Below, piece after piece: positions 52,520 through 61,821 of a stretch of 64,000 nt of DNA. The stretch is from Dyadobacter psychrotolerans (lineage in GTDB: Bacteria > Bacteroidota > Bacteroidia > Cytophagales > Spirosomataceae): contig NZ_SMFL01000020.1 of NCBI RefSeq assembly GCF_004349265.1, positions 27,960 through 91,959 of the forward strand, in the 5' to 3' direction. The notes beneath the pieces are model-generated. The model made no database searches. It was not told the origin of the DNA and was given only the letters and a program-made list of their open reading frames with translations. The translations under genes were made by a program, and so were the position numbers. Within the stretch, counting starts at the first letter, position 1; the number at the start of each line of letters is the position of its first letter.

Positions 52520-54616
52520 ATGGAAGAGGATAAAAATAACGAGAAGAATAAAGCGGCTGCCGCCAAAGGCAGCAAGCTGGATCCAATCCAGGCCCAGGAT
52601 CATCAGGGCGATGCGCATGAAGGTCATGAACATGAAAGCCACAAGGAAGGGGAAAGTAAGGAGCATACGCATGAACACGGGGGGATTTTTGGAAAAAATA
52701 CCGAGCTCATTTTCGCGTTGCTCTGCGGGGCCTGCCTGGGAATAGGGTTTGGGCTTTCCTATGTTGATTCCATCCCAGATTGGGTTAGTTTGGCATTTTA
52801 TATTGTGGCCTACTTTTTCGGAGGGTTTTTCACCGCTAAAGAGGCGGTTGAAACGATCGCCAAGGGAGGTTTTGAGATTGATTTTTTAATGCTGGTGGCA
52901 GCCATTGGTGCAGCTATTCTGGGAGAATGGGCAGAGGGAGCCCTTTTGTTATTCCTGTTTAGTTTAGGTCATGCGCTGGAACACTTCGCGATGGGTAAAG
53001 CCAGAAAATCCATTGAAGCCCTGACCAGCCTTGCTCCTTCGGTAGCGCTGGTTTTAAGGGACGGCAAGCAGGAGGAGATCCGCATTGAAGAGTTAAAACT
53101 TGGAGATGTCATCATTATCAAACCCAATAGTAAAATCCCGGCAGACGGGGTCGTTGTCAAGGGTGAAGGAAGTGTTAATCAGGCCCCGATCACAGGGGAA
53201 AGTGTTCCTGTGGATAAAGTGCCTGTTGCCGATGCGGGCAAAGATTACAGCCAGGATAAGAACATAGAAGCACAGTTCCGGGTTTTCGCCGGAACCATTA
53301 ACGGCGGGTCGGTTCTGGAAGTGAAAGTGATCAAGGAAGCCAAAGATTCGACCATTTCCCGTCTGGTTAAAATGGTCAATGAAGCAGAAAAACAAAAGTC
53401 GCCTACCCAGCTTTTTACGGATAAATTCGAAAAGTATTTTGTACCGGCTGTTTTGGTACTGGTTGCCCTGCTGTGTTTCGCATTCCTGGTCATCGATGAG
53501 CCTTTCAGTAAGAGTTTTTACCGGGCGATGTCCGTACTGGTAGCCGCGAGCCCATGCGCGCTTGCCATTTCAACACCCAGTGCTGTGCTGAGCGGGATCG
53601 CCCGGGCAGCACGTGGGGGCGTACTGATCAAAGGAGGAGGACCACTTGAAGATCTTGGTGAGCTCACTGCTATTGCGTTCGACAAAACAGGTACGCTGAC
53701 TGAGGGAAAGCCCAAGTTGACCAACGTTATAGCGCTCAATAATATCAGTGAAGAAGAGCTTTTAAAAATAGCCATTGGTGTAGAGAAACTTAGTGATCAC
53801 CCGCTTGCAGCTGCCATCGTTAAGGGCGCGGAAGAAAAAATAAAAGGTATCCAGGCAGATGAAGCCAGAAATGTTCAGGCCGTTACCGGCAAAGGAGTGA
53901 AAGCAGAGGTGGGTGGAAAGCAGGTCTGGATCGGAAACAAGGCCTTGTTTGAAAACGAAAAAGACGGTATCCCCAAGGATCTGGTCAGCCAGGTAGAAGA
54001 GCTCGAAAGAGGCGGACATACTTCAATGCTCGTTAAAAGGGACCGCGATTTTATTGGAATCCTTTCCCTGATGGATGTTCCACGTAAAGAAGCGAAGCAT
54101 GTGCTGAGCGAGCTGACTACGTTGGGCATCAAGAAAATGGTCATGCTGACCGGCGACAATCAGCAAGTTGCCGAGGCAATTGCCAAACAGATCGGCATTA
54201 CTGATGCCTGGGGTAATCTGATGCCGGAAAATAAAGTAGACTCGGTTTCAAAACTGGCCGAATCAGAGAAAAAGGTAGCCATGGTAGGCGACGGAGTCAA
54301 TGACGCTCCGGCAATGGCCAAAAGTACAGTGGGTATTGCAATGGGAGCGGCGGGGTCTGATGTGGCGCTGGAAACTGCTGATATTGCACTGATGGGAGAT
54401 AAACTCGAAAGCCTTCCCTTTGCCATTGGCCTAAGCCGTAAAGCGCGGAGCATTATTAAACAAAACCTGTGGATTAGTTTGGGTATGGTTGCTGTTTTGA
54501 TACCGCTTACCATTTTGGGAATTGCCTCGATTGGGCCTGCCGTAATTGCTCATGAGGGATCGACGTTGATCGTTGTTTTTAATGCGCTAAGACTTTTAGC
54601 ATATAAAAATGACTAA
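52520..54616 (+). CDS. P1B-4-type (SPC) heavy-metal ATPase
   Basis: 698 residues from the ATG at 52520 (an upstream TTG at 52511 is less likely). The N-terminus is His/Glu-rich (HQGDAHEGHEHESH, HTHEHGG). The transmembrane motif is SPC (344-346), not CPC, and the last TM carries HEGSTLIVVFNAL, both diagnostic for P1B-4 pumps (CtpD/CoaT/PfeT group), which export Co2+, Fe2+ or Ni2+/Zn2+. Phosphorylation Asp is 388 (DKTGTLTEG), and VGDGVNDAPAM is present. In the divalent-cation module, following czcB by 46 bp. Confidence 0.92.
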   Translation: MEEDKNNEKNKAAAAKGSKLDPIQAQDHQGDAHEGHEHESHKEGESKEHTHEHGGIFGKNTELIFALLCGACLGIGFGLSYVDSIPDWVSLAFYIVAYFFGGFFTAKEAVETIAKGGFEIDFLMLVAAIGAAILGEWAEGALLLFLFSLGHALEHFAMGKARKSIEALTSLAPSVALVLRDGKQEEIRIEELKLGDVIIIKPNSKIPADGVVVKGEGSVNQAPITGESVPVDKVPVADAGKDYSQDKNIEAQFRVFAGTINGGSVLEVKVIKEAKDSTISRLVKMVNEAEKQKSPTQLFTDKFEKYFVPAVLVLVALLCFAFLVIDEPFSKSFYRAMSVLVAASPCALAISTPSAVLSGIARAARGGVLIKGGGPLEDLGELTAIAFDKTGTLTEGKPKLTNVIALNNISEEELLKIAIGVEKLSDHPLAAAIVKGAEEKIKGIQADEARNVQAVTGKGVKAEVGGKQVWIGNKALFENEKDGIPKDLVSQVEELERGGHTSMLVKRDRDFIGILSLMDVPRKEAKHVLSELTTLGIKKMVMLTGDNQQVAEAIAKQIGITDAWGNLMPENKVDSVSKLAESEKKVAMVGDGVNDAPAMAKSTVGIAMGAAGSDVALETADIALMGDKLESLPFAIGLSRKARSIIKQNLWISLGMVAVLIPLTILGIASIGPAVIAHEGSTLIVVFNALRLLAYKND

Positions 54617-54622
54617 GAAATT

Positions 54623-54646
54623 TTACCGGTACAAGTGGACCGGTAA
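54623..54646. promoter_or_regulatory. Perfect 8-bp inverted repeat between ATPase and ZIP genes
   Basis: TTACCGGT (54623-54630) and ACCGGTAA (54639-54646) flank an 8-nt loop. No T-tract follows, so it is more likely an operator or attenuator-like hairpin before the ZIP gene than a terminator. Confidence 0.4.
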
Positions 54647-54664
54647 GTGAAACAATTCGCTGAT

Positions 54665-55390
54665 ATGATCTCTTTGAAAGAAGTCGTTTTTACTTTAATT
54701 CCCGTATTGCTGTGGTATATCGGCGGTATGATCGCCTATTTCAAGCCACCAGGTGCGGCATTGAAAAGCATTATCTTGCATTTTGCGGCAGGGGTTGTCT
54801 TTTCGGTAGTTGCTGTCGAGCTCCTGCCGGATATGATCAAAATACACGATGCGAAATCAATCATTATTGGCTTTTCGTCCGGAGTGGCAGCCATGCTGCT
54901 CATCAAATATTTTACCGGGAAAATCCAGCCAGCTGTAAAAGTAGGAGAAGTAAACGGTTTGCCGTGGGGGGTACTTATAGCCATGGGTATTGATCTGCTG
55001 ATTGACGGGATACTGCTGGGCATTGGCTTTGCAGCAGGGGAGAAGGAAGGGGTGCTGCTTGCGGTTGCCCTTGCCTTAGAATGTTTATCGCTTGGAATTG
55101 CCACAGTTACCTCATTGTCGGGATCATCGCCCTCTAAAAAGGTCATTCATCTTACCCTTCTGGTTATGGCTTTGGTTTTCATTACAGGCGCAGCGCTGGG
55201 ACTGCTATTACTGCACAATACCTCTGACAAGGTGCTTGAGTTGATACTATCTTTTGGGTCGGCAGCTTTATTGTTTCTGGTCACCGAGGAGCTGCTTGTG
55301 GAAGCCCATGAAGAAAAGGAAACCGCTTTTTATACGGCCTCCTTCTTTACTGGTTTCCTGATTTTTATGATCCTGGGAATGATGCTTTGA
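54665..55390 (+). CDS. ZIP-family metal transporter
   Basis: 241 residues from the ATG at 54665. A GTG at 54647 inside the hairpin region would add six residues. About eight membrane segments are visible. Metal-binding residues fit ZIP: LHFAAGVVFSVVAVELLPD (TM2), AMGIDLLIDGILLGIGFAAGEKEG and AVALALECLSLG (TM4/5), and VTEELLVEAHEEKET. ZIP proteins move Zn, Fe or other divalent ions into the cytoplasm, but some members are exporters. The position after the P1B-4 ATPase suggests a shared substrate and balance between uptake and export. Confidence 0.85.
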   Translation: MISLKEVVFTLIPVLLWYIGGMIAYFKPPGAALKSIILHFAAGVVFSVVAVELLPDMIKIHDAKSIIIGFSSGVAAMLLIKYFTGKIQPAVKVGEVNGLPWGVLIAMGIDLLIDGILLGIGFAAGEKEGVLLAVALALECLSLGIATVTSLSGSSPSKKVIHLTLLVMALVFITGAALGLLLLHNTSDKVLELILSFGSAALLFLVTEELLVEAHEEKETAFYTASFFTGFLIFMILGMML

Positions 55391-55420
55391 TCATACCACC
55401 TTTTTAAACGCTGTACCGCA

Positions 55421-56095
55421 ATGAAATTCATAAACCGTCTGGATGCGCATCATAAATTGTATATAGCTCTTGCAGTTGGATTGATTGCATTTCTACTTGC
55501 TTTGGGAGCGTTTTCAAAGCCCGTCCACATTATGGTCACCTGGCTTGCTTATTGTCTTACCAGTCTGGCGCTATCGTGGATAACCATTTTGTCATCTCAT
55601 CCAGCTGAGGTTAAACACGAAGTCCATGCCCAGGATTCAAGCCGGACGCTGATTTTCTTGTTTGCTGTTGCTGCGGCGTTTGTAAGTCTTTTTGCCATTT
55701 TAATTCTCTTACAAGGTACTGGTCAGCAGTCAAAATCGGATCTGACAGCTCATATTTTACTTTCACTGGGCAGTGTCATCAGCTCCTGGTGGCTGGTCCA
55801 TACCACATTTACTTTGAGGTACGCACATTTATATTACTGTAATATTGAACACGACCTAAAAGGAAAAAATCAAAAGCCAGAGGGCCTTGAATTTCCAAAT
55901 GAGAAAGAGCCCGACTACCTTGATTTTACCTATTTTTCGTTTGTGATTGGAATGACCTTTCAGGTTTCAGATGTGCAGATTACTTCAAAGCGTATCAGAA
56001 GACTAGCGCTAATGCACGGGGTCCTGGCATTTGCATTCAATACGGTTATTGTTGCTTTGAGTATCAATATCGTCTCGGGACTAATGCAAAAATGA
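55421..56095 (+). CDS. DUF1345 membrane protein
   Basis: 224 residues with five to six membrane segments (for example LYIALAVGLIAFLLALGAF, LIFLFAVAAAFVSLFAIL, FTLRYAHLYY). The signature is PDYLDFTYFSFVIGMTFQVSDVQITSKRIRRLALMHG near the end. DUF1345 proteins are predicted integral membrane proteins of unknown function, and this one closes the divalent-metal cluster on the same strand 30 bp after ZIP. It has no apparent metal motif. Confidence 0.87.
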   Translation: MKFINRLDAHHKLYIALAVGLIAFLLALGAFSKPVHIMVTWLAYCLTSLALSWITILSSHPAEVKHEVHAQDSSRTLIFLFAVAAAFVSLFAILILLQGTGQQSKSDLTAHILLSLGSVISSWWLVHTTFTLRYAHLYYCNIEHDLKGKNQKPEGLEFPNEKEPDYLDFTYFSFVIGMTFQVSDVQITSKRIRRLALMHGVLAFAFNTVIVALSINIVSGLMQK

Positions 56096-56147
56096 GCCTT
56101 CGTACCTGATATACCTGTCACAGAGACTAACGTAATGCCTATTAGCC

Positions 56148-58373
56148 ATGAAAATAAAATATATACTCTTTGGCCTAACCATCTCAGCCACAGTTCATGC
56201 GCAGCAATCCTGGTTTAAAACCGATACGACTACAAAAGTAAATGTAAAGGGGCGGCAATTGTTAAATCCCTGGGCAGGTGGGCTGAATGCATCACAGTTC
56301 TCTAAAATGCATCTAAATGGGGATGGCATTGAAGATCTGGTGGTTTTTGACCGTACCAATAGTAAGGTGACCACATTTGTTGCTATAAATAATGGGTCAG
56401 ATCCATTGGGACAAGTTTTTTCACATGCCCCGTCTTATGAACTACTATTTCCTGCAATGTACAACTGGATGGTACTGGCAGATTACAATAAGGACGGTCA
56501 TAAAGATCTTTTCACCAGCTCACCCTTAGGGATTAGCGTCTACCGGCAGCTCAAAGACAGTAACAGCTGGTCATGGCAACTGGTCAGGGAAGGTGTAAGC
56601 ACCAAAGGTTTTTCTTCAAATCTTAATTTACAGGTATCCGGTGAGGATATCCCTGCAATCGTCGATATTGATGATGACGGGGATCTGGATATTCTGACTT
56701 TTGATTATTCAGGCACATTTATAGAACTGCACCAGAATCTGAGCATGGAGCGGTTTGATAGGCCGGATAGTCTGGGTACCCAAGCGGATCCTGTCTATCT
56801 TCGGAATGGTGATTGCTGGGGAAATTTTTTCAAGGACAGCAATTTAGACTTTGTATTTGGGGCAGAATGCGGGGTTGTCGATTATTCTGCGGGCCGAATT
56901 CTTCATGCGGGAAACGCTATCCTTGTCAATGATTTAAATGGGGATAATTTCAAAGATCTTCTTATCGGCCACGTAAGCAGTGATTATATATCCTTTGTCA
57001 GTAATTCCAATGCAGGTCTTATCGCCAACTACACATCGTCCACTAATACCTTTCCTGCGAACGCCCCTGTCTCTATTTCTGTTTTTCCTGCGGCCTTTAT
57101 GGACGATGTTGATTTTGATGGATTGAAAGACCTGATTGTTGCACCCAATGTCGGATCTTCTGACAACAACTCAGTTGATTTCAAATCATCTAACTGGTAT
57201 TACAAAAATACAGGCGATGCGCGAAAGCCAGATTTTAAGCTTGTTCAAAAGGACTTCTTACAGGACCAGATGATTGATGTCGGCGAAAATGCGGCGCCCT
57301 CTTTTTTTGATGTAGATGGGGACGGTGACCTTGACCTGATAATAGGTACAGGCGGAAATCCCACAAATACAGGCTTCCGTGGAAGTCTGTGGCTTCTAAG
57401 GAACACGGGCACAGCCAAAGAGCCCATGTACGAAGTCGAGTCTGAAAATTATTTGGGGTTTTACGAAGCTTTCACCCTCTATAACATCAAACCACAATGG
57501 GCTGATTTCAATGGAGACGGGACAATAGACCTGGGGTTTTCATCCGTTTCGTCAGGCAGCTTAAAGCCTGAATTCAGGTATATACCCAATAAAGGAAGGA
57601 CAGGGATGGCCATGCTGAATATACAAGATGCCATCTTGCTACCCATGCCAACTGATCTACGGATCGGTGACGTCCCTTTTTTCTATGACGGCGACGGGGA
57701 TGGTGATCTGGACTTATTGATAGGAAAAACACAAGGCAATATCTATTACTATATCAATACTGCGTCAAGGGATCGTTTCGAATTCAAACTACAAACCGAT
57801 TCTTTCGCAGGGGTCTCACTTAATTTTCAGGGACGTTTTGCGCAGGTATCAGTAGCAGACTTTGATCTGGACGGGCTAGCAGATCTGGTCACTGCCGACC
57901 ACACGGGCACGGTCCGGATTTTCCATAGCGCGGCTTGGGGGCAGTGGACACAGAGAGAAAGCCTGCTGGTTGAAAATAATGGTTCGTCAACGGCACCCGT
58001 TTATGGGAATTACCTTTTTGCCCATGCGGGCGATTATAATGGGGACCGAAAACCAGATATCGCAATAGGCACTAACGCCGGGGGGATAATGTTGCTTAAC
58101 AATATATTACCTGTTACCCCTCCATTGATAGGGGTGGGCGAGCATCAGGTAGTGGTTTATCCCAACCCGGCTAGCCAGTATATTAAGGTTGTTTCATCTG
58201 AAAATTCACTATTAAAGATAGTGAATGTGAAGGGTAGTGTTATTGCAGAAAATATTGTCGTGATGGCAAATATTGAAAAGGAAATATCTTCTTCATTTTG
58301 GCCATCCGGATTGTACTTATTGGAATTTGTGGGCAAAACGACCAGCGTGATAAAAAAAATAGTGGTTCAATAA
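56148..58373 (+). CDS. Secreted FG-GAP/VCBS-repeat protein with type IX sorting domain
   Basis: 741 residues. Signal peptide (LFGLTISATVHA). Repeated Ca-binding-like FG-GAP/VCBS units: DIDDDGDLDILTFD, DVDGDGDLDLIIGTGG, DFNGDGTIDLGF, GDGDGDLDLLIGK and DYNGDRKPDIAIG, forming a beta-propeller. The last ~80 residues (VVVYPNPASQYIKV ... LYLLEFVGKTTSVIKKIVVQ) are a type IX secretion C-terminal sorting domain, with the PNP motif and KKIVV end. Export to the cell surface through T9SS is therefore expected, a trait confined to Bacteroidota. Not a metal gene by motif, so may be flanking chromosome. Confidence 0.9.
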   Translation: MKIKYILFGLTISATVHAQQSWFKTDTTTKVNVKGRQLLNPWAGGLNASQFSKMHLNGDGIEDLVVFDRTNSKVTTFVAINNGSDPLGQVFSHAPSYELLFPAMYNWMVLADYNKDGHKDLFTSSPLGISVYRQLKDSNSWSWQLVREGVSTKGFSSNLNLQVSGEDIPAIVDIDDDGDLDILTFDYSGTFIELHQNLSMERFDRPDSLGTQADPVYLRNGDCWGNFFKDSNLDFVFGAECGVVDYSAGRILHAGNAILVNDLNGDNFKDLLIGHVSSDYISFVSNSNAGLIANYTSSTNTFPANAPVSISVFPAAFMDDVDFDGLKDLIVAPNVGSSDNNSVDFKSSNWYYKNTGDARKPDFKLVQKDFLQDQMIDVGENAAPSFFDVDGDGDLDLIIGTGGNPTNTGFRGSLWLLRNTGTAKEPMYEVESENYLGFYEAFTLYNIKPQWADFNGDGTIDLGFSSVSSGSLKPEFRYIPNKGRTGMAMLNIQDAILLPMPTDLRIGDVPFFYDGDGDGDLDLLIGKTQGNIYYYINTASRDRFEFKLQTDSFAGVSLNFQGRFAQVSVADFDLDGLADLVTADHTGTVRIFHSAAWGQWTQRESLLVENNGSSTAPVYGNYLFAHAGDYNGDRKPDIAIGTNAGGIMLLNNILPVTPPLIGVGEHQVVVYPNPASQYIKVVSSENSLLKIVNVKGSVIAENIVVMANIEKEISSSFWPSGLYLLEFVGKTTSVIKKIVVQ

Positions 58374-58426
58374 CCAGCATGCTGGTAAGCTGTTAAATAT
58401 AAGCTGATCGGTCTTAATCCATTCGT

Positions 58427-58825
58427 ATGAAATCTATTTGTTTCACCGTGTTGATGGCCATTTTACCATCGTTACTTATCGGCCAGCGCATTTTAAGGTA
58501 TAGCAACGAATCAAAGCGCGCTACGGGCGATACTCTAATCGAAAAAATTACTCCCCAGCGGTATGGGAGATATGTCCGGATCAGGTATTATGACGGCAGC
58601 AAACAGAAATTGTTTAAGGATTCCCTGTGGGGGTACATTGATAAAAAAGGAACGGTGTACCGGATTTATCGTCGTGAGCACTACAAAGTTTTGGAAACCG
58701 ATGAAATTGGCAAATACGCTTATAAAAAGTACGTGGGTAAGGCTTGGAGGACTTATCCTGCTTATAGTAAAAACCTGGATTCGAGAATCGTAAACAGGAA
58801 AAAGAAATTACAAAAGCTTGATTGA
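58427..58825 (+). CDS. Small secreted protein of unknown family
   Basis: 132 residues with a signal peptide (SICFTVLMAILPSLLIG). The mature part is basic and Tyr-rich (QRYGRYVRIRYYDGSKQK, WGYIDKKGTVYRIYRREHYK, GKAWRTYPAYSK). The aromatic/basic pattern suggests short beta strands. It lies 53 bp after the T9SS protein on the same strand. No family recognised. Confidence 0.6.
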   Translation: MKSICFTVLMAILPSLLIGQRILRYSNESKRATGDTLIEKITPQRYGRYVRIRYYDGSKQKLFKDSLWGYIDKKGTVYRIYRREHYKVLETDEIGKYAYKKYVGKAWRTYPAYSKNLDSRIVNRKKKLQKLD

Positions 58826-58906
58826 TATTACTTATGCTGGACAGTCGCGGAATATATGCCAGGTATGGGATTCCTTTTTGATTCATTCTCCTGCTTATAT
58901 AACTCC

Positions 58907-59918
58907 ACCTGTTGTGCGGTTAGCAAAGGAGAGCATGTTTAATTCTTCCGATCGGCTTACTCGCCAGTGAGTTTATCGCTTTTAGGATTGAGACTGAGGC
59001 TATTTTGGAAACAACGCGGGCAAATAACCCCTCAGAAGTCTTTGCATAGTTCCGTTTGAGCAACTGTTGATCGCATAGTTGAGAGAAAAGAGTTTCAATT
59101 ATTTTACGCGTCTTCCGGCGCTGGTAATTCCACAAGTTTTCGATTTTCATATTTGCCCTCAGCGGGGTAATTATTCTGACGCCTGATTCTCGAAACAATG
59201 CAAGTTGTTGACCGGCTGAAATGTAACCTCGATCCGCAAGTAGTTCACATTCAGGTAAATTGTCGTGTTTTAGGAACGGAATATACTGGGAATCATGCAT
59301 GCTTGCCGTTGTCATACCAGCTGCGAACGGGAAGCCACTTTTGGAGATTACCAGGTGCATTTTAAAGCCGTGGTAGTAATTCTTATGACTTGCATGCCAT
59401 GCTGTGGAAGGTAGGACCAACTCGTCGTCTCGGCATATTTTTAGACGCTGAATCCGAGGTTTTTGACAAATCGGGACGGGAATGGAATCGATAACATACT
59501 CGTTATCATTCTCCGAAAATTGTAGACACACCAACTTCGACAATTGGGCAGTCTTGTCAGAAAGCCTGCGTCGTCTCCTGTTATATGTTGTTCTGTGAAC
59601 CAGGTCGGGAAACAGTCTAGTATACCCGGATCGAAGCCTTCCAAACAACCAATTTTCGGAATCTAAGGAAAACGATTCAGCTAAGCAAGATAAGGTAATT
59701 ATCTGTATATCAGACATTTTAGGCTTATTTGGATAGAATTGAAAATTGCCTTCCGCATTGATTTCGTCACGAAAAACTGATTTGGCAATCGCTAAAAATT
59801 TGTTGAAATTGGCCTTAAGATTGTGCATGGTTGATACGGTTTGGTACCCATATTAACTTACTGAATTTCAGTGAAATGCACAATCTTTTTCTCTTCAAAT
59901 TTCAACCGCACAACGGGT
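58907..59918 (-). mobile_element. IS982-family insertion sequence
   Basis: About 1,012 bp with terminal inverted repeats ACCTGTTGTGCGGTT (58907-58921) and AACCGCACAACGGGT (59904-59918), which pair with one mismatch. One transposase gene on the minus strand fills it. No target duplication was seen by eye. The insertion disrupts a lipoprotein gene. Confidence 0.85.
58920..59828 (-). CDS. IS982-family transposase
   Basis: 302 residues. DDE-type catalytic motifs: YVIDSIPVPICQKPRI (first Asp, about residue 113), ELLADRGYISAGQQLAL (second Asp, about 199) and RKTRKIIETLFSQL (Glu about 243). The N-terminus has the IS982 pattern MSDIQIITLSCLAESFSLDSENWLF. Intact over the usual length. The stop at 58920-58922 partly overlaps the left inverted repeat. 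Confidence 0.93.
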   Translation of the reverse strand: MHNLKANFNKFLAIAKSVFRDEINAEGNFQFYPNKPKMSDIQIITLSCLAESFSLDSENWLFGRLRSGYTRLFPDLVHRTTYNRRRRRLSDKTAQLSKLVCLQFSENDNEYVIDSIPVPICQKPRIQRLKICRDDELVLPSTAWHASHKNYYHGFKMHLVISKSGFPFAAGMTTASMHDSQYIPFLKHDNLPECELLADRGYISAGQQLALFRESGVRIITPLRANMKIENLWNYQRRKTRKIIETLFSQLCDQQLLKRNYAKTSEGLFARVVSKIASVSILKAINSLASKPIGRIKHALLC

Positions 59919-60107
59919 ATTTTTGTAGGTAATTTCATTTAATATTAGTTGCTGGTTGTCAACAACATTGTCAAAATTAATTTTCAGCCTTCCAGAATCA
60001 TAAGTGCCCGTTACAGGATCCTTACTCGAGTCAGAGCACCCAGTCAGCATAATTACGTAAAGTGGGAATAAGATTATAGCAGCGAAAAAGGGGGAGTTAT
60101 TTTTCAT

Positions 60108-60440
60108 ATTTATAGTTGGAATAATCAGTGTTTTAATGCTGATCGGTAAATGATATCGATGCTTTTACACTTGGTCAATTTTATAACTGAGATGCAAGGT
60201 TGGCAAGTGTGTCAATTTGGAAAAAATTGATTTAAAAGGTCGGCTGTATCTATCAAGATTATATATGGAGCCTTTCAAATGGCTTATTCAACTCATTTAA
60301 AGGCAGGCTATTGGAGACAAAGGAATATTTCAAGAAGGTGGTTAAAGCGCTGTAACTAATTGATGTATTTATACTCCAGGTGGGAAATAGTGATTCTTTA
60401 AGGCATAGTTTTTGTAGTTATATCGTTAAAAATATAACTT
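60108..60440. other. Intergenic region between the IS-split lipoprotein gene and a His-rich gene
   Basis: About 330 bp upstream of both divergent genes. AT-rich and without a readable gene, tRNA or repeat. Confidence 0.5.
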
Positions 60441-60662
60441 ATGGAACATAATCATCATAAAGAAGCCGCTTACCATTTTGGAGAAGCCGCCAAGCATCAT
60501 CAAAAAGCTCAACAACTACACGAATCAGGTGAGCACGAGCAAGAAACGCATGAAGCTTATTTGGCCTATGGCCACCATAATCTGGCGGACCATCATGCCA
60601 AAGCTGCGGCCGAACACCATACGGAAAGGCATCAACAAGGCCATAGCGATCCAATTGCTTGA
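60441..60662 (+). CDS. Small His-rich cytosolic protein
   Basis: 73 residues: MEHNHHKEAAYHFGEAAKHHQ ... GHHNLADHHAKAAAEHHTERH. About one in four residues is His, mostly in HHxxA helical repeats. No signal peptide. It could bind Ni, Zn or Cu in the cytosol. The type is seen in several Bacteroidota but its function is unproven. Followed by a perfect 19-bp terminator hairpin, so it is a single-gene unit. Confidence 0.75.
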   Translation: MEHNHHKEAAYHFGEAAKHHQKAQQLHESGEHEQETHEAYLAYGHHNLADHHAKAAAEHHTERHQQGHSDPIA

Positions 60663-60684
60663 TAACTGGTTTATCACTTAGCTA

Positions 60685-60725
60685 AAACTAAATAGGTTGT
60701 CCACTTTGGACAACCTATTTAGTTT
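60685..60725 (+). terminator. Very strong hairpin terminator
   Basis: Perfect 19-bp arms (60685-60703 and 60707-60725) around a CTT loop. The right arm itself contains TTTAGTTT and is followed by GTATAATC. It ends the His-rich gene. Confidence 0.8.
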
Positions 60726-60816
60726 GTATAATCAATGCATAAAAAAGAGTAGGAGAGCCGTTCAGATTCCTACAAAATATGGATAATGGCTGGCTCTGGC
60801 ATGTCAAATTGTTGTA

Positions 60817-61528
60817 ATGGCAAAATCAAAACGATTTAAAGTGGCTTGTGCTGTCATGCTTATATTTGGGATGGGTGGCTGCGCGATTATGGATTCTCCT
60901 AAATACCGACTCTCAGATGGGCACTATAAATCCAGTGCATTTAATGCCCAATCTAAAAAAGTGTATATTGATAATACGGAGGACACTATTTTTGTGTATA
61001 GTGTTAATAAACATCCTGGATTGCAAGACACGGTAACGGGCAGGAATCTTTCCCGCAAGCCAGTTCCAGGGCAAGCATTAAGTCTGCATATTTTAGGCTA
61101 GTTTTGATATTGATTTCCTGACCATTCCTTTTAAATATCGGCCTACCAGTTCGGGCTTCCCCAATCAATTTAATACCAATCTCAATGGCGCGGTTTATCT
61201 AGGGCACCGCAATGATATATATCAACTGTCGTTTCGGAAGACCCCGTTCAATAATTTTCAAAGGGAGACACGCCATTACGGTATCTCTTATGGTGTGTTC
61301 ACTGGATTTGGTGGCACTGCGATGAATCCGTCGGTGACTAATAATCAGATCTTGAGCGAATACGATGGGCTGGTTTGGGGCAAAGGGATTGCGGGAATTA
61401 TTGGCATTAACAACTTTACCATCGGGCTGGCAATTGGCTTTGATAATCTGCTTGACAAAAACAAACAAGTATGGATCTATCAGGGTAAGCCTTGGTTAGG
61501 ACTTGCATTTGGGTTGAATTTAAACTAG
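60817..61528 (+). pseudogene. Frameshifted outer-membrane lipoprotein
   Basis: A first frame from 60817 (signal ACAVMLIFGMGGCAIMD, lipobox MGGC) covers 94 codons to SLHILG and stops at 61099. The +1 frame then reads SFDIDFLTIPFKYRPTSSGFPNQFNTNLNGAVYLGHR ... GFGGTAMNPSVTNNQILSEYDGLVWGKGIAGI ... LGLAFGLNLN to the stop at 61526. Deleting one G at 61096-61097 would join them into a ~236-residue protein with a barrel-like end. It may be a sequencing error rather than real decay. Confidence 0.65.
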
Positions 61529-61781
61529 ATGTTTTGCCCCGGTGCTGAAAGGGAAAATAGATTTGTTGCCTTGCAGATATTAAATATTACCTATTTTTCA
61601 TCAACAGAGAGTTTAGAAATCCTGATCTGGAAATAGTCTCGTATTGCCTAAATGGCTGCGTCTGGAATTGTGGGTACAGATGTATGTGAGCAGTGCAGGC
61701 TGAGAAGCTTCTACTTGCTTTTGGTTAAATGCAGAAATCTTATCAAGCTCCTAGCTTGGTACGTCTTGACTCTGATATCAT
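61529..61781. other. Intergenic region upstream of the mercury operon
   Basis: Apart from a short frame (MFCPGAERENRFVALQ) with no match, nothing is seen. The 3' end leads to the ArsR operator. Confidence 0.4.
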
Positions 61782-61813
61782 ATTTGCTTAACTGTATTTA
61801 AGCAAATACTTAA
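61782..61813. promoter_or_regulatory. ArsR-type operator (palindrome with repeated TTAAG half-sites)
   Basis: Perfect 10-bp arms ATTTGCTTAA (61782-61791) and TTAAGCAAAT (61798-61807) around a 6-nt spacer. A second, overlapping pair TTAAG / CTTAA (61798-61802 and 61809-61813) extends it. AT-rich palindromes like this are typical sites of ArsR/SmtB repressors. It lies 37-68 bp before the regulator's start, so the operon is likely auto-repressed and released by the metal. Confidence 0.75.
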
Positions 61814-61821
61814 ATATTAAC

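Larger units (their letters stand above)
58829..60107 (-). pseudogene. Lipoprotein gene interrupted by IS982
   Basis: The N-terminal part starts at 60107 (MKNNSPFFAAIILF, lipobox MLTGCSDS) and runs to about residue 62 (LILNEITYK) where the element begins. On the other side, 58829-58906 reads in the same direction as ELYKQENESKRNPIPGIYSATVQHK followed by a stop. Both sides share a similar PxxGxY pattern (DPVTGTY, NPIPGIY). So the gene was split by the insertion. Function unknown. Confidence 0.7.
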
